A stretch of DNA of 64,000 nucleotides from NCBI GenBank assembly GCA_015179125.1, contig WHVA01000539.1:1-64000 (forward strand). The letters run 5' to 3'. The position numbers and the translations under genes are program-made. The notes beneath the pieces are model-generated. The model did not search any database, had not been told where the DNA came from, and was given only the letters and a program-made list of their open reading frames with translations. The stretch is from Gautieria morchelliformis (taxonomy: Eukaryota > Basidiomycota > Agaricomycetes > Gomphales > Gomphaceae). Every line of letters begins with the position of its first letter. Positions within the stretch are counted from its first letter, which is position 1. Of this stretch, positions 46,301-56,165 are shown one piece after another.

Positions 46301-46513
46301 GATACAGACGGGAGTGATGCGACGCTCGCGCCTGTGACGTACAGGAAGATGCGCACATCAATGCAGGTCATCGAACTTACCGCCATCAGTTGCGTAATAG
46401 GCCGGGTCCCTATTGGGACGACTAATATGTGGGGTATCATTGACAGGAGCAATGGTATAGCCCGGCCTTCTTTTATTGAAGACCCAGGATTGATAGAAGA
46501 GATGGACATGTAA
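43363..46513 (+). pseudogene. Tnp2-like transposase of the CACTA/Plavaka element, decayed
   Basis: Exon 1 43363-43824 (acidic N-terminus). A likely intron 43825-43898 (GTATGT...ACACAG) joins in frame to PDMDNIKMFGLRLEANIS. Then comes a C-rich segment (LDCCPNSCCAF...CSFC). The core 44260-45440 reads LLSDGVEVFKN, HNSFLDLFYLEMRLLAYGVPSYHALERA, MQALKVNQYIRGANAFSPCR and LPGFDRALSVPHDFMHLMEE, the layout I know from Agaricomycete Plavaka transposases. A C-terminal part is at 46145-46513 (LWAIIDRS-like MWGIIDRSNGIARP). Lesions: frame change at the C-run 44161-44168, TGA at 44363-44365 (LPH*HFESPHD), and frame loss after about 45600. It is not functional as read. Confidence 0.85.
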
Positions 46514-49500
46514 TTACCTTTCAGTTAGTGCTATTCATGGCTTTTTAAAGGATAATCCACCTAATTTAGAAGGATACTCCACTATGGTGTCTATGGTTTA
46601 TCCATTGAAAATGATTGGAGATCCACATATAACTAATTGACCGGCCATTTATATTTTTCATGGATTATCTAGTGACTACATACATGGTGATACCATTATA
46701 ATATGCCGGATCCTCCACCGGCGCTGCTGTTGGAAAACCCCTTTGCGGTTTTAAGGGATTCTCCTTCAGCCTGGCAAAAATTGATCCACCTAAGGGATCG
46801 GTGGATGAATCGGTGGATGCAACTCCGGTGGAAACTCCACCGGCCGACAATACCTGGTGGATTTTCCACCGGAGTTTGGTGGAGTCTTTTCCCGCAGTGC
46901 CTTCCCAACGTCACACTGCTCTGCATGTGTCCCGGTAACTACTACGTAAAACTCTTTGTCGACAAGGATGTGAAGAAGACTGCATTTGCTGCGAGCGGCA
47001 GTACTGCGTCGTGGAATGAGTCGTTCTGTTTGTGCGTTTAATTCCAGTGTTATCTTCACTTAGATCTTAAATCCATTCCCAGCAACGACTTGAATGAGGG
47101 TTCCGTATTAGAAATTGAAGTCTACGGGCACCGTATCTTTACACGGGATTACTACATAGGGGGCGCGAGTGAAAGCATTGAGTTGCTGCTTGCAGAAGGA
47201 GCAACTGGAGGTCAGTCCTTTCGGCTCATCGACGGCATATACGTGTAATTATCGAACACAGCACCCGTTGCTCGCACACTGCGTAAATACGACGAGGCAG
47301 GGAACGTGCGTGAGGTTCTGACTGTCCTAGAGTTCACCATTACGTCTTTCAGGACGCCCGACGAGGCGCAGGGAGGCCAGTTGAACGGTGCAGTCAGCGA
47401 AGCGGCAGTGGTCGATATGAACCCGTCGCCCGTCGGAATTATTGAAGCAGGAATTGTGGTCGACGGCGATAATGCTGTCATCCCGATAACGACGGATTGG
47501 GATCGACTCTTGAAAAAGGTCGAGCTGTTTACCAGGATCGTGGACGGGATCTCCGAGGTATGGTTCAAACGCCGGTGGTCTCCCAGGTCACCTCATGTAC
47601 ACGGTTGCTTGATTCTAGGTCCATCCTTACGCGAAAATGGCCTTGTCTATCCTGTCTGGCGTGGAAAGGGTAGGTCTATCCCATGTACCAGCCGAATTGA
47701 CATATCTGACGTCTGGCCCAGACGGTCATTGCTCAGAGGGACCGGGACAATAGCATCAATGCGCTGGCGAAACTCATTGGAGACACCTATGCGTTCGTCC
47801 ACTTGGCAGAACCGTTGAATGAAATTGAATCGCAGAAGCCAATTATCTTAGCCTTGGCGCAACAGACGTTAGAGTGCAGCTACTTTGTTCGCGCCTACGC
47901 AAAAACTGAGGGTTTCTGTATGTTGGACCCGCTGTCAGGTGGCCATAGCTGATGATCTTTGTTCAGGGGAAAGAACCGTGAAACATCTAGTGTCGGATGT
48001 TGATAGGATGGTCAAACAATACCAGGAATCTTTCAAGAAACTCAAGTCGGAGTTACAACAACATGCCGTGATTCACCCTGAAATCACTGTACTGCGTGTT
48101 CTGAATGTTATCGAGGAAATCGGCAAGTTTTCTGATTTTGGGGCCTTTCCCCATGCTAATACGCCTTGCAACCAGCCGTGGAAGTTCAGCTTAATGACAT
48201 GCCCTATGCAGGGTCAGCTGGCTACAATCCTAAAAAGGCTGTTTGCCTGGTACACGCGAGAAAGTTATTGAGGAGATTTGCGATTGGGCCAACCAGGATA
48301 GCGACGACACCCCCAGGATATTTTTCTTGAACGATGTTGCAGGTGCCGGCAAATCTGCGATTGCTCACGAGGTCGCTCGACGATTTGATAAAGTCAAACG
48401 TCTCGGATCGTCGTACTGTTTTGACCGCGATCATCCGGCAGAGCGATCCCCCGACAATATCTTTAGCACTATTGCTCGTAATCTGGCTGATTTGGACCCA
48501 CAACGCAAAGCCTCGTTGATGAAAGTGGTCGGAGAACAGAGAGCCCTTCGGACCACACGCATGCCTCATCTGCAGTTCCAGAAGCTCATTTTAGACGCCG
48601 CCCATGGGATAACTACCATCGGACCGACTGTGATCGTCATTGATGCATTAGATGAAAGCGGAGACCAGAAATCTCGCGAGGATCTCTTGTCTGTCCTTGG
48701 CAACCAAGCAGCAGAACTGCCGTCCAACTTCCGTGTTCTAATCACTTCGCGTGCCGACAAAGACATCCAGGATGCCCTTCTTGGCAAGAAGCACGTGCTG
48801 TCCAGGTCCCTAAAGGATATTGACCCGAATCCTGTCGATGCCGTCGCCCGCTTTGTGAAACATGAACTAGGTAACATTACGGACCTCGAGCGCAAATGGC
48901 CCAACGATGGCTGGTGTCAATTATTAGTCAGGAAATCTGAAGGTCACTTTCAATGGGCGTCGACTGCTTGTCGATTTGTCAAAGGAGATGGGAAGTATGG
49001 TCACATTCCTGTTAGGCAACTGGAGGCAATTTTAGTCAAGGACCTTGGTGGAATGGATAGCCTGTATCTCGGTATCCTCGCACAGATATTCGGGGATAGC
49101 AAAGACTTGACGGACGATGTCAAGTGTCGCTTTCGCTTGGTGATGAGCTGCCTGCTTACTGCCAGAGAGCCGCTCTCGATGTCTGCCCTGCAGAAGCTGT
49201 GCCATGGCGTCGAGTCAGGTACCGAGGTTCATGCTATTGTTTGGCCCATGGGCGCTCTGTTGAGCCTTCCTATTCGAGAATCTGACCCAATCAGCCTGCT
49301 GCACACGTCGTTTCGTGACTTCTTGGCAGATCACAACCGGAGTAAAGCATACTACGTTGATACATCTTCACACCATGACGGCCTTGCTCTCTCATGCTTG
49401 CGCGTGATGGCGGAGGAGCTTTGTTTTAACATTTGTCGGCTGGAAACTTCACATCTGCTCAACGACGATGTTGTCGACTTGGCGACACGGACCAAGAAGT

Positions 49501-49969
49501 ATATATCCCCACAACTTTCCTACTCCTGCCGTTTTTGGGCGGACCATCTTCACGCCACCTTCTTTACGCCGGGTATCAGTGCAAAGGTCAAGGAGTTCTT
49601 CCAGACTAAGCTACTCTACTGGCTGGAAGTTTTAAGCCTGATGAAGCAGGTACCTGATGCTTCAGCAGCGCTCTTGTCAATAATGGACTGGAGTCAGGTG
49701 AGTGCCCGAGTTGTTATGAGCTCCGACATGAGTCTGATGAACTTCAGGATAATGACACTACAGCATTCGTATGGGATACCCGCAAGTTTGTTGCTACTTT
49801 CTGGAGTGTAATCTCGGAGAGCACTGCTCATCTCTATGTGTCGGCTCTCCCGCTTGCACCTGAAAGTTCCATAGTGTCACGGACGTACCTCCCAGACTTT
49901 CCAAGACTACTCCTCATAGAGACAGGGAAACTAAAGGTGTGGCCAGCTATTGAAAACGTTTTGATAGGC

Positions 49970-51390
49970 CACAAGCTCAGGGTCTCATCGGTAGCATTCT
50001 CGCACGACGGCAAGCGCATCGTCTCTGGAGGGTCTGATGACAAGACGATCCGTGTGTGGAATGCAGAGACCGGGGAGGCCATTTCAGCACCATTCGAAGG
50101 CCACACCGACTGCGTCACGTCGGTGGCGTTCTCGCACGACGGCAAGCGCATCGTCTCCGGGTCTGGTGACGAGACGATCCGTGTGTGGAATGCAGAGACC
50201 GGGGAGGCCATTTCAGCACCATTCGAAGGCCACACCGACTTCGTCACGTCGGTGGCGTTCTCGCACGACGGCAAGCGCATCGTCTCCGGGTCTGGTGACA
50301 AGACGATCCGTGTGTGGAATGCAGAGACCGGGGAGGCCATTGCAGCACCATTCGAAGGCCACACCGACTGCGTCACGTCGGTGGCGTTCTCACACTACGG
50401 CAAGCGCATCGTCTCCGGGTCTTTTGACATGACGATCCGTGTGTGGAATGCAGAGACCAGGGAGGCCATTTCAGCACCATTCGAAGGCCACACCAAGTTT
50501 GTCACGTCGGTGGCGTTCTCGCACGACGGCAAGCGCATCGTCTCCGGGTCTGGTGACGAGACGATCCGTGTGTGGAATGCAGAGGCCGGGGAGGCCATTT
50601 CAGCACCATTCGAAGGCCACACCGACTGCGTCACGTCGGTGGCGTTCTCGCACGACGGCAAGCGCATCGTCTCCGGGTCTTCTGACGAGACGATCCGTGT
50701 GTGGAATGCAGAGACCGGGGAGGCCCTTTCAGCACCATTCGAAGGCTACACCGACTGCGTCACGTCGGTGGCGTTCTCGCACGACGGCAAGCGCATCGTC
50801 TCCGGGTCTGATGACAAGACGATCCGTGTGTGGAATGCAGAGACCGGGGAGGCCATTTCAGCACCATTCGAAGGCCACACCGAATGGGTTACGTCGGTGG
50901 CCTTCTCGCAGGACGGCAAGCGCATCGTCTCCGGGTCTGGTGACGAGACGATCCGTGTGTGGAATGCAGAGACCTGGGAGGCCATTTCAGCACCATTTGA
51001 AGGCCACACCGACTGCGTCATGTCGGTGACGTTCTCGCACGACGGCAAGCGCATCGTCTCGGGGTCTGGTGACAAGACGATCCGTGTGTGGAATGCAGAG
51101 ACCGGGGAGGCCCTTTCAGCACCATTCGAAGGCCACACCGACTTCGTCACGTCGGTGGCGTTCTCGCACGACGGCAAGCGTATCGTCTCCGGGTCTGATG
51201 ACAAGACGATCCGTGTGTGGAATGCAGAGACCGGGAGGCCATTTCAGCACCATTCGAAGGCCACACCGACTGCGTCACGTCGGTGGCGTTCTCGCACGAC
51301 GGCAAGCGCATCGTCTCCGGGTCTTTTGACAAGACGATCCGTGTGTGGAATGCAGACCCCGGGGAGGCCATTTCAGCACATTTCGCAGGT
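49970..51390 (+). repeat. Eleven-unit WD40 repeat array in NLR copy 3
   Basis: Length 1,421 bp equals 11 x 129 plus 3 minus 1. The first unit has one extra Gly codon (IVSGGSDDK), and unit 10 lacks one G at 51233-51235. Variable residues: DC (five times), DF, KF, EW and LR after H(T/K/Y); K, E or M after the GSxD turn. NAET replaces the NADT of copy 2 in ten units, but the eleventh reads NADP, like copy 2. After the deletion the reading frame stays open to 51445 in the shifted frame, because the 129-bp unit is open in that frame too. Confidence 0.93.
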
Positions 51391-51671
51391 CCGGCTAGTC
51401 AGTAGCTGTTACATTGATTTGTTGGAAGATAATGAGATCTGCTAATATCCTTTTTACAGCTACGGGGCCTGGGTTTCAAAACGACTCACGGCTTGAAAAC
51501 GGATGGTTACTTAACTCGCTCTCAGAACCTTTATTCTGGGTACCACCCTGGTCTCAGTGTTGTTTGTGGCGGCCTGCAAATACCGCTGTCATCGGAAAGG
51601 GACTCACAAAGCTTAATCTGAACTGGTTTGAGCATGGGACTTCATGGATGCAATGTAGAGGGGCTGAATGA

Positions 51672-52149
51672 GTTTCCCACGGCAAACACTCATTGTGACA
51701 CAGATATTACATCGCCCGCTATCATACTGGTTTGACATCCTATATTGTACATACAGTAACCCTCTGATAATCTGTCTTGGACACAGTCTGTCCTGCAGTA
51801 CATCTACCATGTAAGCTAATGATTCCCCTAAGGTCATCTAAAGTGGGTGAAGGCTTTGGCATATAGAGTACAGTCTATGCTTGCCTCTGACCCAGATTAG
51901 CTGCCGGACACTCATTGTGTGATCTGCAAGTATGTGTGTCAGCCTGCGGAGTGAATTCTAATCATGCAGTGTGGACAGGTCGATGTATGTAAGGACACCA
52001 ATCAATCCCTTGTTATGCTTAGGTGAGGCCCTCGCCTATTTGCCTGCCTTTGGGGTGCACCCACATGTGCCCACTTTCTTAACCGGGTTCTGTCTCCTTT
52101 CCAGTTGGCTCCACTGCTGATCCCATCAAACCACCTCTGATCCCATCAA
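51672..52149. other. Downstream region of NLR copy 3, nothing recognised
   Basis: No gene or repeat supported; presumed 3' UTR and intergenic sequence. Confidence 0.4.
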
Positions 52150-52430
52150 AACACATCCCCTTTCATCCTTCCATTCACTTCCAACTCTATGGCATTCCAA
52201 ATCCAGTCTGTCCCAATTTTGGCATCCAAATCCACCGTTCCAAATCTGTATGGCCACCATTCACTCCCCAATCAATGTCTTCCCAAACCAGCACATCCAA
52301 ATCAGGGCATCCAAATCTGCACTCATCCCATGGAATTCCAACTCTATGCCTTCCAATTGCCATGCATCCCAATCCAGGTCCCAATATGTCTTCCCAATCC
52401 GGCACATCCAAATCCAGTCATCCTCATTTG
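52150..52430 (+). repeat. Degenerate short-unit repeat block, left member
   Basis: Units built of CCATTCACTTCCAACTCTATG, TTCCAAATCCA and GGCATCCAAATC recur here and again at about 53790-54190 and 54690-54960 in the same orientation, framing the ORF at 52686-53879 and the AT-rich block. The frames in these blocks are low-complexity and not genes. Confidence 0.6.
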
Positions 52431-52572
52431 GTGTAAGTTGTGTGGCTTATTACATGTGTTATCACAAGGTAGTAGAATTTGACCAAACTGTGGTGATTCT
52501 AATACAATGTAGTGATGGTTACAGGTAAGATTAAGCTGGGGAATCCCAGAGGGTTCCCATGCAAGAACTATA

Positions 52573-52642
52573 CAGTGGGTCCGTGAGGACCCACTGGCGC
52601 TATATAAGCTACCAGGCATTATGTATTGCCTCACGGCAATAC
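52573..52642 (-). promoter_or_regulatory. Two adjacent perfect hairpins with complementary loops, next to a TATA-like box
   Basis: Stem 1: CAGTGGGTCC / loop GTGA / GGACCCACTG at 52573-52596. Stem 2: GTATTGCC / loop TCAC / GGCAATAC at 52623-52642. The loops are complementary to each other. TATATAAGC lies between them (about 52601-52609, plus strand). On the minus strand, between the ORF stop and these hairpins, is GTGGGGGAGGG followed by TGTAAATAC, which looks like a polypurine tract and LTR start. A second LTR copy was not found, so the retroelement reading is unproven. Confidence 0.45.
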
Positions 52643-52685
52643 AGGTACATATATGTATTTACACCCTCCCCCACTATGGAGAACT

Positions 52686-53879
52686 CTAATGCTTGTAGAT
52701 CTCAGTGTCGAGGTCCTTGTCCTCGGCTGAGGGAGAGTCGCCCATTGGGATGTCCTCGTATGGAGCTGGCAGGGGCGGGGGATCCACATGCATTGCATCC
52801 ACGTGAGCAGATGTGGATGGGCCGGGTCCGGCTCGGGGCTGATACAGACCCATTTCAAGAGATGGGTTGATCCCGATCTCCTGGATGAAGGGGGCATCCG
52901 CAGCCAGATCAGGTCGTGGATCCGGGGGGCAGGACGCGAGCAGTTCCTTATTGAGCTGCTCCGAGGTGCTAGCAGCCGCTTTCTCACGGGCACGCTGGGA
53001 CACCTTCAGTCCCTGTTTGTGCCACCGCTGCCCTGTGCACGCAGTGGTGTTCGCCACTTCCTTATCTCGAAGTTGTTGAAAGTATCCCTCGATCCAAGGG
53101 ATACGTTCATGATTCACGCTGCCATAGAGGGCCAGCCATGATGGGAGCTCCTTCAGTGGGATCTTGTGTGCGAGTCTGTTCCCAATCGGGAATGTCCTGG
53201 TGACCGAGGCCCGAAGGGTGTGCGTGGTGGGAGAAGGGCTCCTGGTGTCGGTCACTAGCTCCTGCCACTGGCGCGGCGTACCAAACAAGTTTCTTAAACA
53301 CGACTTGAGGGGGGACCCTGGCTTGCCTTTGGGAGCTGGGATCTGTATCCACATCCATAAATCAATATCTGTTTTGTTTAGCCCACCCTCCACATCATCA
53401 CGGATGGCAGGAGGGACACCTTCGGCGTTTGACTGCCAGCCGCTGAGCACCGTGACTATATCATCAGGTGTGCCATCCAGAATGTTTATGTAATTTGGGT
53501 GGGGCTTACAGGAGCCCTCCTCTTGGAGGCGCCAGAATGCAGTATTCATTTCCGGCATGCACTGGTTGACCGGGGTGTCCTTGGCGAGCGCGGGGAGGTC
53601 TTGGAACCTCTCCTCGGTTATGGGGAAGACATGATACCACTCAGCAACCCGAGGGACCAATCTGCCTAGGGGCTGCGGCAAGTGGCCTGTCACAGAGATC
53701 AGTGGATCTCCATGTGTCAATGGCTCCAATCTCTTGTCGCCCCTTACCGAGCCCCTCAGTTCACCATCAGCATTTGGATGATGCCCACATGCGCCCACAT
53801 CCCATACGGAGCATCGTTTTATTTTCCAGCTCAATCCCATCAAAACGATCAAACCCACCATCCATTTTCGTACAACCAT
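52686..53879 (-). CDS. Unknown transposon-associated type protein, 397 codons
   Basis: A single open frame on the minus strand. The real start may be downstream of the first Met, since the first 40 residues fall in the repeat block at 53790-53880. Recognisable phrases are EWYHVFPITEERFQDLPALA, CMPEMNTAFWRLQEEGSCKP, DIDLWMWIQIPAPKGKPGSP and RLAHKIPLKELPSWLALYGS. I recall similar agaric proteins near transposons, but no catalytic motif or named domain. The C-terminus is acidic and Pro-rich (MHVDPPPLPAPYEDIPMGDS). It could be a gag-like or accessory frame of a retroelement ending at the possible polypurine tract near 52665-52680. The function is unknown. Confidence 0.55.
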   Translation of the reverse strand: MVVRKWMVGLIVLMGLSWKIKRCSVWDVGACGHHPNADGELRGSVRGDKRLEPLTHGDPLISVTGHLPQPLGRLVPRVAEWYHVFPITEERFQDLPALAKDTPVNQCMPEMNTAFWRLQEEGSCKPHPNYINILDGTPDDIVTVLSGWQSNAEGVPPAIRDDVEGGLNKTDIDLWMWIQIPAPKGKPGSPLKSCLRNLFGTPRQWQELVTDTRSPSPTTHTLRASVTRTFPIGNRLAHKIPLKELPSWLALYGSVNHERIPWIEGYFQQLRDKEVANTTACTGQRWHKQGLKVSQRAREKAAASTSEQLNKELLASCPPDPRPDLAADAPFIQEIGINPSLEMGLYQPRAGPGPSTSAHVDAMHVDPPPLPAPYEDIPMGDSPSAEDKDLDTEIYKH

Positions 53880-54190
53880 TCACTCCCCACTCTATATCCT
53901 GCCAAATACGGCCCATCCCCCGTCCAGGCATCCCAATCAGGGCATTACTAATCCACAGTGCCCCAATCTGGATGTCCCAATCCATACCCCCACCATTCAG
54001 TTCCAACTCAATGTCCTCCCAAATCTGGCCATGAACCATCCACAGCACCCCAATCCGGCTGTGAACAATCTGCAGCACCCCAATCCAGACATCCCAATCT
54101 GTACACCCACCATTCAGTTCCAAATCAATGTCCTCCCAAATCCGGACATTACCAATCCGCAGCACTCCAATGGTGGATGCTCACAACGTT
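53790..54190 (+). repeat. Degenerate short-unit repeat block, middle member
   Basis: About five imperfect units of 70-90 bp containing ACCATTCAGTTCCAACTCAA, TGTCCTCCCAAATCTGG and GCACCCCAATCC; the same family as 52150-52430. Confidence 0.65.
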
Positions 54191-54224
54191 TTATTACCTG
54201 TAGCTTCATGCATTTTATTCTCAG

Positions 54225-54680
54225 ATTATAGAAAAGAAGAGGATGAAAGTATATGCCAATCTTATTGTTGGGATATAAATAAATTTTCTTTTGTCCCTCC
54301 CCAAGCGGTGGCTCCGCCGACGAGAACACCTCTTCTTATTTTTCTATCCACTTTTAATATACACTATATCATTATAACTATTCATATATTACAAATATCT
54401 AGACAACTACTATTACTCCATATTGTAGTCTAATACTCTCTCATTATAACTAGTCATACTAATACTCCTACTCATATCTATTAGAAGTATCTCTCCAAGT
54501 ATCTGTTACTCTATCTTGTAGTCTAATATGTATATATATCTACGAGATGTTTAAATATATACAGAATCATCTAATAACATCTATTATTCTCCTTATAAAT
54601 ACTACTGTATATTCATATATGTTGTTATTAATACTCTTATAATGTATATTATATACTCATATATGCTGTATGACATGACC
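54225..54680. other. AT-rich, mitochondrial-like block
   Basis: About 450 bp strongly enriched in A and T (TATATATATCTACGAGATG, TATTATATACTCATATATG) with one isolated GC hairpin, CGGTGGCTCCGCCG, at about 54306-54319. GC-cluster hairpins in AT-rich spacer are typical of fungal mitochondrial DNA, so this may be a nuclear insertion of mitochondrial DNA. It splits the short-unit repeat block, which resumes at about 54690. No gene is readable. Confidence 0.4.
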
Positions 54681-54689
54681 ATTTTGATT

Positions 54690-54960
54690 ATCCGCCAATC
54701 CGGACATCCAAATCCATACCCCCACCATTCAGTTTGAAATCAATGTCTTCCACATCCAGCCTTCCTAATCCGATACCCCAACCATTCATTTCCACATCAA
54801 CGTGCTCTCAAATTCCACACATCCCAATCCATACCCCTACTGTTCACTTTCAACTCTATGTCTTCCAAATGCCTATCCCACTCCTGGATTCCAAATTTGG
54901 CCATGCCCAATCCGTTAACCCAACCATCCACTTCCCAATTTGTGCCTAGCGTAATGAGAT
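54690..54960 (+). repeat. Degenerate short-unit repeat block, right member
   Basis: Further imperfect units (CCCCCACCATTCAGTTTGAA, ATCAATGTCTTCCA) of the family seen at 52150-52430 and 53790-54190. Confidence 0.6.
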
Positions 54961-55011
54961 GGTAAGTGAGGGGTCTGACTTACAGGGTACATGCATACCA
55001 GATGTGCTCGA

Positions 55012-55103
55012 AATGCACTTCAAATGCACTTGATGCACTCGATGTGATTCGTGTAATGCACTCAATGCACTCAATGCACTTAATGCACTCAATGCACTCA
55101 ATG
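55012..55103. repeat. Short tandem repeat, about 10-bp unit ATGCACTCAA
   Basis: Eight occurrences of ATGCACT(C/T) in about 90 bp, the last five in regular 10-bp phase. Confidence 0.85.
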
Positions 55104-55119
55104 ACTGAATCCTGCACGG

Positions 55120-56165
55120 ATGTGCGCCAGAGCAATACAGAAATTACCGGCGTAAGGGCGACACTACAAGCCCTTGAAGACAAGAACGAGTGTCACCGCC
55201 ACCGAGGGTCGCATAGAGTGACAGACAGTGGGTGTGACAGCACCGCCGAAGATCAGTGCGAAGCGCATGATCGGCGATGAATCCTGCTGCCAAACATCCC
55301 GTCCATGCAGGATGTACAGTTCAGGAATGAACCGAGAGACTGCGGGACCAACACGGCCCCAGCGAGGGATGGCAAAACCTCCAACAGGCGATCCGCGAAC
55401 AGGTGGCCTCGGAGGTCGACTCCGAGGACACAGCTGCGGGCCTGGAGCTCGAAGTCAAGCACTGGCAATGGAAAGACGCGCAAGCTGCCCCTCGTTATAC
55501 GCGTGCCCTGGAGCTTGGCAGACAGCACGCCGAAGAAGCAGTGACCAGAGCACAGACCACCCAGCTGCTGAACAAACAGCAGGAGTGTGTTGTTCAGGAG
55601 GCTAGACAGGCACGTTCCGCTCTCTCGAGCAGGCTGCGAGTCCAGAAGGCACGATTGGCAGGGGACACCCGACATCAATCCCTGCGAAGCAGTGAGCAGT
55701 TACGTCTTTACCTAGGACATTCCATGAGACCTATGGTAGGATCCTCGCTATGCAGCATTCGGGAGGAGGGTCGATAGACGTTCTGGTCTCAAGGTATTGC
55801 AGTGGCTTGCGTTCTCTGTGCACGGCATCATTGCAAGATATTAGCCACCAATCTACACGCAGCCGACGGACGTCCATTCAAGCCTGAGGAACGCCTATGG
55901 GATCCTTGTGAAATTCTTGCCGTATGTCCGAATCTCGTCACAATTTCAGACCACTGGGAGGTGGAAGGCAACTCGGACGCCGAGGACACATGTTCTGGAC
56001 CTGACAAAACCAGCAGACGTCAGCCTCGCACAGTTATCAGTAAGATAATATTGAGTATGTTTCGGGTCATGCTGATGACGGCAACGCATTATTCTGTAAT
56101 TTCCACTGAAATGTGGCCCATACGTTCATGGCCAAGCGCCATGTTCATAACAAATACCTTCCTCG
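55120..56165. other. Stretch with weak coding signs only
   Basis: A plus-strand frame of 124 codons (55403-55777) is rich in Glu, Ala, Gln and Arg and could form a coiled coil (HAEEAVTRAQTTQLLNKQQE), but no start context, intron or family supports it. A frame of 179 codons starts at 55802 and overlaps the 3' end of the minus-strand hydrolase; I do not call it a gene. Confidence 0.35.

Larger units (their letters stand above)
41918..46899 (+). mobile_element. CACTA-type (Plavaka/EnSpm-like) DNA transposon inserted in the NLR C2 exon
   Basis: 4,982 bp with terminal inverted repeats CACTGCGGGAA at 41918 and its reverse complement ending at 46899. Both ends are rich in GGTGGA/TCCACC subterminal repeats (about 41970-42210 and 46545-46890), a hallmark of CACTA elements. 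CCTT flanks both sides (41914-41917 and 46900-46903), a 3-4 bp target duplication. Removing the element and one CCTT gives GCGAGCACCTTCCCAACGTC, which aligns without gaps to the intact copies 1 (GCGATCACCTTCCCAAT) and 2 (GCGATAAACTTCCCAATGTC). It carries a decayed Tnp2-like transposase gene. Confidence 0.93.
41732..51671 (+). pseudogene. C2-NACHT-WD40 NLR, copy 3, disrupted by a transposon and frameshifts
   Basis: Exons: 41732-41763; an exon starting about 41825-41840 and broken at 41917 by the CACTA element, resuming at 46904; 47064-47210; 47262-47557; 47619-47669; 47722-47917; 47967-48122; 48176-49697; 49748-51397; 51460-51671. Lengths of several exons equal those of copy 2 (196, 156 and 51 nt). 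Domains are as in copy 2: C2 (NYYVKLFVDKDVKKTAF), helical part, NACHT (VAGAGKSAIAHE near 48340; VIVIDALDES near 48630), 11 WD40 repeats and the C-terminal exon. Lesions: the 4.98-kb insertion; a GC donor at 48123; one base missing near 48232-48238 (CCTAAAAAGG against CCTGAAAAGGG in copy 2); one G missing at 51233-51235 in repeat 10. A full protein cannot be made; a NACHT-WD40 fragment from about 48243 remains open. Confidence 0.9.

Noticed and set aside
52560..52680. Definite LTR of a Gypsy element
   Set aside because: No second copy of the sequence in the window, no primer-binding site and no pol domains; reported only as a possibility.
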